From an uncultured Clostridiaceae bacterium (lineage in GTDB: Bacteria; Bacillota; Clostridia; TANB77; CAG-508): a DNA stretch of 6,001 nucleotides. The notes under the pieces are model-generated. The model searched no databases and was not told where the DNA came from. It saw only the letters and a program-made list of their open reading frames with translations. The DNA lies in NCBI GenBank assembly GCA_905198755.1, contig CAJKDR010000062.1:1-6001 (forward strand), read 5' to 3'. Below are positions 1-5,707 of this stretch, piece by piece (within the stretch, counting starts at the first letter, position 1; each line of letters opens with the position of its first letter). The translations under genes were made by a program, and so were the position numbers.

Positions 1-1372
1 TATTTTTGTCTTCTGTATTATTTATTACTTGTTTTTTCTTTACATGTACTATTATAATTTTTGAAATCTGTGGTTCTACTTCTGTTGTTATTGTTATTTC
101 TGCTGTTCCTTCTGATATACCTTTTATTCTTCCATTATTACTTACTGTTGCTATATTTTCATTGGATGATTTATATTTTACTTTTTTATTATCTAACGAG
201 TCTGGAAGTACTGTAACATTTAGTTCATATGAGTCATCCACATTTATTTCCACTTCATCTTGTTCTATTTTTATTTCAGATGCTTTTTCTTTTACCGTTA
301 CTTCTATTTCTTTAGATACTTCTGGAGTTTCTTCTGTTGTTATTGTTATTTTTGTAGTTCCTTTTTTTACTCCTGTTATTTTTCCCTTACTATTTACTGT
401 TGCTATATTATTATTTGAACTACTATATTTAACATTTTTATTTTCAACCGTTTCTGGGATTACTGTAGCTTCTATTTGTGAAGTTTCTCCTACATATATT
501 GTAATTTTTTCATCCTCTACTTTTATTTCAGATGGTATTTCCTTTACAATTACATCTATAGTCTTCAGTACTGTATTTTTATATGATTGTATTATTAACT
601 GCGTTTTTCCTGGATTTATAGCCTTTATCGTTCCATTTGCACTCACTTCTATTATATCTGGATCTGTTACTTGTGCATGAAGCTGAGAATTAGTTGCATT
701 TTCATTAACATCACATGTTAAAACAACTTCTTCCCCTTTTTTTAAGTTTATTTCATTATAATTAAATGCCAGATTAACTACTGGAACATATGCCACTATA
801 TATTTTTCTATATTAACATCATATGTTGTTTGTATTGTATTGTTTATAATTGGTTCTTTTAATTTTAATGCAGATAATTCTTCATTTTCATTTATTGAAT
901 ATAAATCTACATATTCTGTATCTAAATTTAATTTTTTCGTATTTATTGTTATTTTATCTATTAATTGTTTTTCTTTTACAGGAGACATATCTATTTCTAC
1001 ACAAACAACATTATTTAATTGAGCATACTTATTAGTAGTAGTTACTTTTGGATTTACTTTATTTGTTTCTTGCAAATAATTTGAATTTAGCAAGAACATT
1101 GCTTCATTATTGCTTACTTGTATTGTTTTATTATTTGACTTTATATCTTCCAATGTTTTAGGATATAATTTTATTTTTGACATATCATTTGCAATAGTAA
1201 TAACAGCATTTTTTTTAGAATTTATAATGTATTTATTTATAACATCATTATCTCTATTTCTTTTTATATGTATAAATACAAGTATAGCAACTATAAGTAA
1301 AACAACAACTACTAATATAATCGCTATTTTAATTTTTAATTGTTTTCTTTTTACATCTCTTAAAAGATCCAT
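1..1372 (-). CDS. Membrane-anchored protein with bacterial Ig-like (BIG2) domains, C-terminus beyond the window
   Basis: The frame is open for 457 codons from the ATG at 1372 to the left edge with no stop, so the gene is 3'-partial. The N-terminus is short and basic (residues 1-15), followed by one hydrophobic helix at about 16-35 (AIILVVVVLLIVAILVF) and then KRNR. No lipobox or signal-peptidase site is evident, so I infer a single-pass protein with its bulk outside the cell. Residues about 40-195 are a low-complexity Asn/Lys-rich region I do not recognise. Three Ig-like modules follow at about 197-276, 279-363 and 364-447. The second and third carry the BIG2 signature SSN-x-NIATV-x(3)-G-x-I-x-G-x(3)-GT-x(2)-ITITT; the first is more divergent. 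The start lies one base after the ybaB stop, with an AGGA at 1383-1386 inside ybaB, which suggests translational coupling. BIG2 domains occur in bacterial surface and adhesion proteins; the actual ligand is unknown. Confidence 0.88.
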   Translation of the reverse strand, partial: MDLLRDVKRKQLKIKIAIILVVVVLLIVAILVFIHIKRNRDNDVINKYIINSKKNAVITIANDMSKIKLYPKTLEDIKSNNKTIQVSNNEAMFLLNSNYLQETNKVNPKVTTTNKYAQLNNVVCVEIDMSPVKEKQLIDKITINTKKLNLDTEYVDLYSINENEELSALKLKEPIINNTIQTTYDVNIEKYIVAYVPVVNLAFNYNEINLKKGEEVVLTCDVNENATNSQLHAQVTDPDIIEVSANGTIKAINPGKTQLIIQSYKNTVLKTIDVIVKEIPSEIKVEDEKITIYVGETSQIEATVIPETVENKNVKYSSSNNNIATVNSKGKITGVKKGTTKITITTEETPEVSKEIEVTVKEKASEIKIEQDEVEINVDDSYELNVTVLPDSLDNKKVKYKSSNENIATVSNNGRIKGISEGTAEITITTEVEPQISKIIIVHVKKKQVINNTEDKN

Positions 1373-1373
1373 A

Positions 1374-1718
1374 TTACATTAATCCTGGTATATTATATTT
1401 TCCCATTTGAGCTGCTTGTGCTGAATCTACTTTTCTTAAAGCTTCATTTACACAAGTTAATATTAAGTCTTCTAACATTTCTACATCATCTGGATCTACA
1501 ACATCTTTTTGTATTTTTATTTCTTTTATTTCTTTGCTTCCAGAAACTTTTACATTTATTGCTCCTCCCCCAGCTGATGCTTCAAATTCTTTTGAAACTA
1601 ATTCTTCTTGTGATTTTTCCATATCTGCTTGCATCTTTTTAGCTTCTTTCATTAATTGGTTGATGTTCATGCCACCAAATCCTCCCATTCCTCCTGGGAA
1701 ACCACCTCTTTTTGCCAT
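1374..1718 (-). CDS. ybaB: YbaB/EbfC family nucleoid-associated protein
   Basis: This 114-residue protein is typical in length for the YbaB/EbfC family, small dimeric DNA-binding proteins that coat the nucleoid and are usually encoded next to dnaX. It begins with a Gly/Met-rich segment (residues 1-16), as in many clostridial homologues. A helix with INQLMKEAKKMQADMEKSQEEL (split here as INQLMKEAKK and MQADMEKSQEEL) follows. The family core then reads ASAGGGAINVKVSGSKEIKE, with VDPDDVEMLEDLI after it and a C-terminal PGLM. The start at 1718 is supported by an AGGAGA at 1725-1730, about 6 bases upstream, which sits in the 15-base gap after dnaX. The stop is one base from the next start downstream. 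A role in replication-coupled repair is often inferred from linkage to dnaX and recR, but recR does not follow directly here. Confidence 0.95.
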   Translation of the reverse strand: MAKRGGFPGGMGGFGGMNINQLMKEAKKMQADMEKSQEELVSKEFEASAGGGAINVKVSGSKEIKEIKIQKDVVDPDDVEMLEDLILTCVNEALRKVDSAQAAQMGKYNIPGLM

Positions 1719-1724
1719 TTTTAT

Positions 1725-1735
1725 TCTCCTTCCTT
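1725..1735 (-). promoter_or_regulatory. Ribosome binding site of ybaB overlapping the dnaX stop
   Basis: On the minus strand this reads AAGGAAGGAGA and ends 6 bases before the ybaB ATG at 1718. It holds two Shine-Dalgarno-like GGA cores and overlaps the dnaX TAA at 1734-1736. Terminating dnaX ribosomes would therefore stop on the ybaB initiation site, which favours coupled translation. Confidence 0.75.
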
Positions 1736-3344
1736 AATCTATAACATTAAATGGAATATCTAATCCATTCATCATATCTTCGACACTATTTGATTGTGCT
1801 TGATTATTATTCTCTTTTAAATCTATATATTTTACATTCATTGTTTTTCCACTTACTATTGATACTTTCTTCTCTATTTCTGCTTTATTCTCTGCTTTTT
1901 CTAAAACAGTTTTTCCAAATGCATTTATCCCATTTGGAAATTGTATTCCAACAGTCATGTCATTTACTTCTACTGCACTTGTATTTAATAAGTTTGTATA
2001 CAACATAATCTTTCCATCACTTTTTAATTCATTTAATACATTAGGCCATTCTTTTGCTATTGGTCCTTGTGATAATGTTGATGTTTTTGCACTATTTGAA
2101 TTATTAGGGTTTATAGGATTGTTAGCTCCTGCAGTATTATAATTTGCTCTTTGTGTAGTACTTCCTACACGTACTTGAGCATTTTGTATTATTCCTACTT
2201 TGCCATTTTTTATTTTATCCTCTAGTTCAGATATTCTTCTTTCCAAATCTTCTGTACTATTTCCTGTTTGTTTATTACACATTTTAATTAGCCCTGCTTG
2301 GAATATAATTAATTTTTGTGATGATGTTTTTATTTCATTTTGTAATTCTGATAATTCATAAACTAAGTTTAATAGTTTTTCTTTTGTCGCCATTCCAGAT
2401 AATTCTTCTATCTTCTTTTTTTCTTCATCTGAATATAATTCTATTTTATTTGTAGTTTTATATATTAACAAGTCTTTTACATATTTTATAATTTCCCATG
2501 TCAAATTTGTAATGTCTTTTCCTTCTTTTATTATATTTTCCAAAGTATTTAATACTTCTTCTATGTTGTATGTTAATATTCCTTCTACAACTTTTTCTAT
2601 ATATTCTGTTTTGGGTATTCCAACTAAATCTTTTATATTATCTTCATTTATATTGTTTAATCCATCTTGTATACATCTTTCAAGTATACTTAATGCATCT
2701 CTCATTGCTCCTTCTGATAATATAGCTATTGTATTTAAGGCTCCTTCTGTTATTTCAATATCTGATTTGCTACAAACTTCCTTCAACCTTTTAACAATAT
2801 CCTCATTTGAAATTCTTTTGAAATCAAATCTTTGGCATCTTGAAAGTATAGTTGCTGGTAATTTTTGTGGTTCAGTTGTTGCTAAAATAAATTTTACATG
2901 TTCTGGTGGTTCCTCTAATGTTTTCAACAATGCATTAAATGCTCCAGTTGATAACATATGAACCTCATCTATAATATATACTCTATATTTACACGTTGTA
3001 GGTAAGAAGTTAACTTCTTCTCTTATTGCTCTTATATCTTCTACACTGTTATTTGAAGCTGCATCCATTTCTACTACATCAGTGTTTGCTCCTGATAATA
3101 TACTTTTGCATATCTCACATTTATTACATGGTTCACCATCTTTTGGATTTAAACAGTTTATTGCTCTTGCAAGAATTTTTGCAGCTGATGTTTTACCTGT
3201 TCCTCTTCCACCATTAAATAAATATGCATGTCCTACTCTTCCTGCCATAATTTGATTTTTTAATGTTTTGGTAATATGCTCTTGTCCAACCATTTCTCCA
3301 AATGTTTGTGGTCTAAATTTTCTATATAGTGCTGTATATGCCAT
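1734..3344 (-). CDS. dnaX: DNA polymerase III subunit gamma/tau (clamp loader ATPase)
   Basis: DnaX is the AAA+ motor of the DNA polymerase III clamp loader, which opens and places the beta sliding clamp on primed DNA. The N-terminus reads YRKFRPQTF. Walker A is GGRGTGKT (45-52), and the zinc module uses Cys64, Cys73, Cys76 and Cys79. Walker B is IIDEVHML (124-131). Sensor 1 is LATTEPQKLP, followed by the SRC arginine finger at 168-170. Domain III (collar) runs to about residue 365. An Asn/Ser/Thr-rich linker spans about 383-428, and a C-terminal tau-type domain runs to 536. The full 536-residue frame is intact, so a tau-like form can be made without frameshifting. The start is supported by AAGAGGAGA at 3351-3359. 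The gene follows the SRP RNA by about 85 bases with no terminator seen between them, so it may share that promoter. Two A-rich slippery heptamers lie at codons 308-310 and 378-380. Confidence 0.98.
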   Translation of the reverse strand: MAYTALYRKFRPQTFGEMVGQEHITKTLKNQIMAGRVGHAYLFNGGRGTGKTSAAKILARAINCLNPKDGEPCNKCEICKSILSGANTDVVEMDAASNNSVEDIRAIREEVNFLPTTCKYRVYIIDEVHMLSTGAFNALLKTLEEPPEHVKFILATTEPQKLPATILSRCQRFDFKRISNEDIVKRLKEVCSKSDIEITEGALNTIAILSEGAMRDALSILERCIQDGLNNINEDNIKDLVGIPKTEYIEKVVEGILTYNIEEVLNTLENIIKEGKDITNLTWEIIKYVKDLLIYKTTNKIELYSDEEKKKIEELSGMATKEKLLNLVYELSELQNEIKTSSQKLIIFQAGLIKMCNKQTGNSTEDLERRISELEDKIKNGKVGIIQNAQVRVGSTTQRANYNTAGANNPINPNNSNSAKTSTLSQGPIAKEWPNVLNELKSDGKIMLYTNLLNTSAVEVNDMTVGIQFPNGINAFGKTVLEKAENKAEIEKKVSIVSGKTMNVKYIDLKENNNQAQSNSVEDMMNGLDIPFNVID

Positions 3345-3350
3345 ATTTAT

Positions 3351-3359
3351 TCTCCTCTT
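3351..3359 (-). promoter_or_regulatory. Ribosome binding site of dnaX
   Basis: The minus strand reads AAGAGGAGA, ending 6 bases before the dnaX ATG at 3344. It is a strong match to the Firmicutes Shine-Dalgarno sequence and fixes the dnaX start. Confidence 0.8.
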
Positions 3360-3429
3360 AACAAATATCTTATACTTAATATTTTATGGATTGCTAATGT
3401 TCATCGTTCAAAATATCTCTATTATAATC

Positions 3430-3544
3430 TTAGCTCCTCTATGGAGAATATCATTTGCATAAATACACTACTTATTGCTGCTTCCTTCCGGATCTGACAA
3501 GGTTCATAGCTTTTTATCAAAAATACTCTCCATACAAGAGCTAA
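3430..3544 (-). ncRNA. ffs: Signal recognition particle RNA, small (4.5S-like) bacterial type
   Basis: This is the RNA scaffold of the signal recognition particle. With Ffh it targets nascent membrane and secreted proteins to FtsY at the membrane. The minus strand contains the domain IV hallmark: GTCAG, ATCC, the GGAA tetraloop at 3486-3489, then GGAAGCAGC, which is the Ffh-binding symmetric loop and cap. The ends form a long rod: the 22 bases at 3523-3544 pair with 3430-3451 with one mismatch (G-G) and two G-U pairs. Inner helices such as ATAAA with TTTAT and GCTAT with GTAGT continue it towards the tip. The length of about 115 nt matches the small form lacking an Alu domain. A sigma-A promoter lies just upstream, placing the expected 5' end near 3551, and I see no Alu-like sequence. 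No intrinsic terminator is visible at the 3' end, so processing from a longer dnaX transcript is likely. Linkage to dnaX is common in Firmicutes. Confidence 0.93.
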
Positions 3545-3557
3545 TTTCAACACTGAT

Positions 3558-3586
3558 ATTATATAATTTAATGAGGATTTTATCAA
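3558..3586 (-). promoter_or_regulatory. Sigma-A-type promoter of the SRP RNA
   Basis: On the minus strand a -35 box TTGATA (3581-3586) is separated by exactly 17 bases from a perfect -10 box TATAAT (3558-3563). Transcription should begin near 3551, about 7 bases before the closing helix of the SRP RNA. The agreement between promoter spacing and RNA 5' end makes this the best-supported promoter in the window. It may also drive dnaX, ybaB and the BIG2 gene by readthrough. Confidence 0.85.
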
Positions 3587-3626
3587 GTATTTATTGAAAA
3601 TTATGTGATAATTTTCAATAAATACT
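3586..3626. repeat. Perfect 18-bp inverted repeat with 5-base spacer, upstream of the SRP RNA promoter
   Basis: The left arm at 3586-3603 (beginning AGTATTTATTG) is the exact reverse complement of the right arm at 3609-3626, with spacer TGTGA at 3604-3608. It is AT-rich and lies between the recO stop and the SRP RNA promoter, touching the last base of the -35 box. No T-run follows the hairpin on either strand, so it is a poor intrinsic terminator. An operator, a transcript-stabilising hairpin at the end of recO mRNA, or a mobile-element remnant are all possible. Confidence 0.8.
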
Positions 3627-3669
3627 GTCGTGGCGAAGTACTCGCAAATGTATGATGCATAAATATAAA

Positions 3670-4413
3670 TTATTTAAATAACTCTTCTAATTTATATTCC
3701 TTTTCTAATTTTTCGTTTAAATATAATTTTGATATTATTTCTAATTCTTTTATCGTCGTTTCTGGAACATTAAATGAAAATATTTTTTTTGCAGGTGCAC
3801 TTGCTATAAATCTTATTGCATCTGCTGTTGCAGGCATTATTTCTATCGCACTTTTATCCATTTTTCCACAACTACTGCATTTAAACCCATTATCTTTAAG
3901 ACTAAAATATTTTATATCTTCATCAATTCCACAATTAGTGCATTTTTCAACATTAGGTCTAAATCCTAATATACACATTAATCTCAACTTAAATATAGAT
4001 AAAGTTAAATCTAAGTTTTTATCTGTTTCTGATATTGTATATAATGTATTTAAAAATAATTGTAATGTTCTATAACAATTTTCGTTTTCATTTGTCACAT
4101 CTAAAATTATTTTAGTTATGTGTACTGCATATTTGTACTTGTCCAGATCTGTTCTTATGTTATAAAAAAATTCTATTGTATCACATGAATTTAAATTATA
4201 TGTACCATTTCCTTTATATAATGTATAGTCTGCAAAGCATAAAAATTGGCTTCCAGCCATTAATAGGCTTTTAGGGCGTCTAGCGCCCTTTGCAGCACAC
4301 CCTATTTTTCCAAGCCCTGGTGTTAAAATTGTAATCATTTTATCGTAGTCCCCAAGGTTGTTCTCCATTAATACTATTCCCTTTGTATTTATTGTTCCCA
4401 TTATTTTCACCAT
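3670..4413 (-). CDS. recO: DNA repair protein RecO
   Basis: RecO is a recombination mediator that works with RecR (and RecF) to load RecA onto SSB-coated single-stranded DNA and anneals complementary strands. The frame gives 247 residues, normal for the family. The N-terminal OB-fold begins with the family motif TKGIVL and continues through DYDKMITILT and GLGKIGCAAKGARRPKS, ending near residue 80. A helical domain follows. A four-cysteine zinc module uses Cys158, Cys161, Cys179 and Cys182. The start is ambiguous. The ATG at 4413 has no Shine-Dalgarno sequence, whereas the ATG at 4401 (Met5, giving 243 residues and an N-terminus MGTINTKGIVL) has GGTGA 5 bases upstream at 4407-4411, so I favour 4401. 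Either start lies inside yqzL in another frame, so recO is probably translated by coupling to yqzL. Confidence 0.95.
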   Translation of the reverse strand: MVKIMGTINTKGIVLMENNLGDYDKMITILTPGLGKIGCAAKGARRPKSLLMAGSQFLCFADYTLYKGNGTYNLNSCDTIEFFYNIRTDLDKYKYAVHITKIILDVTNENENCYRTLQLFLNTLYTISETDKNLDLTLSIFKLRLMCILGFRPNVEKCTNCGIDEDIKYFSLKDNGFKCSSCGKMDKSAIEIMPATADAIRFIASAPAKKIFSFNVPETTIKELEIISKLYLNEKLEKEYKLEELFK

Positions 4414-4516
4414 TTATATTTTTTTCTAAATTTTCTACTTCTTTCAGTTCTAAAAAAGTATTAATATCACCTGTTTTTTTAAAGGTATTCCAAGCCATTT
4501 TTTCAATCATAAGCAT
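4340..4516 (-). CDS. yqzL: YqzL family small protein
   Basis: This 58-codon gene starts at the ATG at 4516, 7 bases after a good AGGAG (4524-4528), and ends with TAA at 4340-4342. The product contains MAWNTFKKTGDINTFLELKE (residues 7-26). That segment resembles the YqzL family, a Trp followed by F-x(2)-TG-x-I-x-x-(Y/F)-L-x(2)-KE, found between era and recO in Bacillus and relatives. That genomic position is exactly the one here, which strengthens the call. Family members are about 45-50 residues; this one has a longer Asn/Gly-rich tail (about 33-58) because it continues 74 bases into recO (62 if recO starts at 4401). The family's function is unknown to me. Codon 3 is another ATG (4510), but its spacing to the ribosome binding site is poorer. 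The overlap suggests it helps set recO translation. Confidence 0.85.
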   Translation of the reverse strand: MLMIEKMAWNTFKKTGDINTFLELKEVENLEKNINGENNGNNKYKGNSINGEQPWGLR

Positions 4517-4589
4517 ATCACCACTCCTAAGTTAAAAGTATTTTTTACCTTTAATCTTATCTTTCGTATTTTAGAAAATTTTATACTAA

Positions 4590-5492
4590 TTAATTAAATT
4601 TAAAATTTTTTACTATTGAATCTTCATCTTGCCAATCTTTTCTTACTTTTACCCAAGTTTTTAAATTTATTTTTGTTCCTAACATTCTCTCTAAATCTTG
4701 TCTTGCATAAGTTCCAATTTTCTTGAGCATTTGCCCATTTTTTCCTATTATTATTCCTTTATGAGAATCTCTTAAGCAATATATTGTTGCTTCTATATTA
4801 TATATATTTTCTTTGTTTTGTGTTCTTGATTGTTTCATTTTTTCTACTGTTACATATAATCCATGTGGTACTTCGTCATCTAATAATTTTAATGCTTTTT
4901 CTCTTATTACCTCTTCAACTAACTGCCTTGATGTTTGGTCTGTATATTCATCAACATCGTAATATGCTGGTCCTTTTTTTAGTAGTTTTTCTATTTCATT
5001 TAATATTATTTCAACTTCTTTATTTGATATTGCTGAAATAGGAATAATAGCTTCAAAATTGTATTGTTTACTATACAATTCTATTAGCTTTGCTATTTCT
5101 TCTTTTCTTACTAAATCTATTTTATTTATTAATAATATTACTTTTTTATTTGTTTCTTTTAGTTTTTCTAATATTCTAGCATCTCCTCTTCCAACTTCTT
5201 TTGATGTTGCTTCTATCATAAATAAAATAACATCAACTTCTGAAATTGTTCCAAATGCTGTTTCTATCATAGTTGTTCCTAATTTTGTTTTTGGTTTATG
5301 AATGCCTGGTGTATCTATAAATATTATTTGTGAATTTTCTCTATTTACTATCGCTCTTATAGCCGTTCTAGTAGTTTGTGTTTTATTAGTCATTATTGCT
5401 ACTTTTTCTCCAACTAATGAATTGATTAATGTTGATTTTCCTACATTTGTTCTTCCTATTATTGATACAAAACCTGATTTAAATTCTGCCAT
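4590..5492 (-). CDS. era: GTPase Era (ribosome assembly, 16S rRNA binding)
   Basis: Era is an essential-type GTPase that binds the 3' end of 16S rRNA and helps mature the 30S subunit. The protein is 300 residues, full length for the family. In the G domain, G1 is GRTNVGKST (13-21), the switch region holds TQTTR (38-42), G3 is DTPG (60-63), G4 is NKID (123-126) and G5 is SAIS (153-156). The C-terminal KH RNA-binding domain has GIIIGKNGQMLKKI with its GxxG loop at 250-253, followed by VKVRKDWQ. The start at 5492 is supported by AAAGAGG at 5501-5507, 8 bases upstream. G1 has Thr15 where most Era proteins have Pro (GRPNVGKS); the P-loop glycine, lysine and serine are all kept, so activity should be intact. 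It is the first gene of the leftward cluster, 73 bases before yqzL. Confidence 0.98.
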   Translation of the reverse strand: MAEFKSGFVSIIGRTNVGKSTLINSLVGEKVAIMTNKTQTTRTAIRAIVNRENSQIIFIDTPGIHKPKTKLGTTMIETAFGTISEVDVILFMIEATSKEVGRGDARILEKLKETNKKVILLINKIDLVRKEEIAKLIELYSKQYNFEAIIPISAISNKEVEIILNEIEKLLKKGPAYYDVDEYTDQTSRQLVEEVIREKALKLLDDEVPHGLYVTVEKMKQSRTQNKENIYNIEATIYCLRDSHKGIIIGKNGQMLKKIGTYARQDLERMLGTKINLKTWVKVRKDWQDEDSIVKNFKFN

Positions 5493-5558
5493 TATTTTTA
5501 CCTCTTTCTTTGAATAAAAAAGATTTAATATTTTTGTTCTTTTTTATTTTACTCTACT

Positions 5559-5587
5559 ATTTTCGCACAATTTGTCATAACATGCAA
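5559..5587 (-). promoter_or_regulatory. Possible sigma-A-type promoter of era
   Basis: On the minus strand TTGCAT (5582-5587) is separated by 17 bases from GAAAAT (5559-5564), with a TG one base before the -10 as in extended -10 promoters. Both boxes match the consensus only at 4 of 6 positions. AT-rich DNA yields such matches by chance, so this is a candidate only. It would leave a leader of about 60 bases before era. Confidence 0.3.
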
Positions 5588-5619
5588 GGTTTATAAATTT
5601 ATTTTTGAAAAAATTTCCA

Positions 5620-5648
5620 GTTTATTTTTTTTCTTTTTACACATCATA
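5620..5648 (+). promoter_or_regulatory. Possible sigma-G-type (forespore) promoter of the spore-protein gene
   Basis: CATCATA at 5642-5648 fits the CATnnTA form of sigma-G -10 boxes. GTTTA at 5620-5624, 17 bases upstream, matches four of five positions of the GnATR-like -35. Alpha/beta-type spore proteins are normally made in the forespore under sigma-G, which motivates the search. The -35 is imperfect and the spacer is one base short of the usual 18, so confidence is modest. The leader would be about 50 bases. Confidence 0.4.
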
Positions 5649-5691
5649 ATTATTGAAAAACATTCAAGTTTTTCTTTATTCTAAATTTCCT

Positions 5692-5700
5692 AGGAGGTGA
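5692..5700 (+). promoter_or_regulatory. Ribosome binding site of the spore-protein gene
   Basis: AGGAGGTGA is a full-length match to the anti-Shine-Dalgarno sequence and ends 7 bases before the ATG at 5708. It is the strongest ribosome binding site in the window, in keeping with the very high expression expected for spore DNA-coating proteins. Confidence 0.9.
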
Positions 5701-5707
5701 ATTAATA

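Larger units (their letters stand above)
5493..5707. other. Divergent intergenic region between era and the spore-protein gene
   Basis: This 215-base, strongly AT-rich region holds the era ribosome binding site (5501-5507), the candidate era and sigma-G promoters and the spore-gene ribosome binding site. I found no coding frame, RNA gene or clear terminator in it. Because the genes diverge, it must hold a start for each direction. Confidence 0.7.

Noticed and set aside
6..680. Long open frame on the + strand opposite the BIG2 gene (224 codons)
   Set aside because: It is the mirror of the BIG2 repeats: hydrophobic and Ser/Thr-rich from the AT-biased codons, with no ribosome binding site or recognisable domain. 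The minus frame has a clear start, a membrane helix and BIG2 motifs.
2512..2961. 149-codon open frame on the + strand inside dnaX
   Set aside because: It lies wholly opposite the conserved ATPase and domain III coding sequence of dnaX and has no initiation signal; it is a shadow frame.
3421..3449. TATAAT at 3421-3426 (minus strand) as a separate dnaX promoter
   Set aside because: The -10 is perfect, but the bases 16-18 upstream lie in the SRP RNA closing helix and match the -35 consensus at no more than half the positions. In DNA this AT-rich an isolated TATAAT is weak evidence.
3586..3626. The 18-bp inverted repeat as an intrinsic terminator of recO or as an SRP Alu domain
   Set aside because: No T-run follows on either strand, and the sequence lies upstream of the SRP RNA promoter with no Alu-type motif, so neither reading is supported.
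5591..5618. A/T-run symmetry (AAATTT ... AAATTT) between era and the spore-protein gene as a hairpin
   Set aside because: The arms do not pair continuously and consist only of A and T runs, as expected by chance here.
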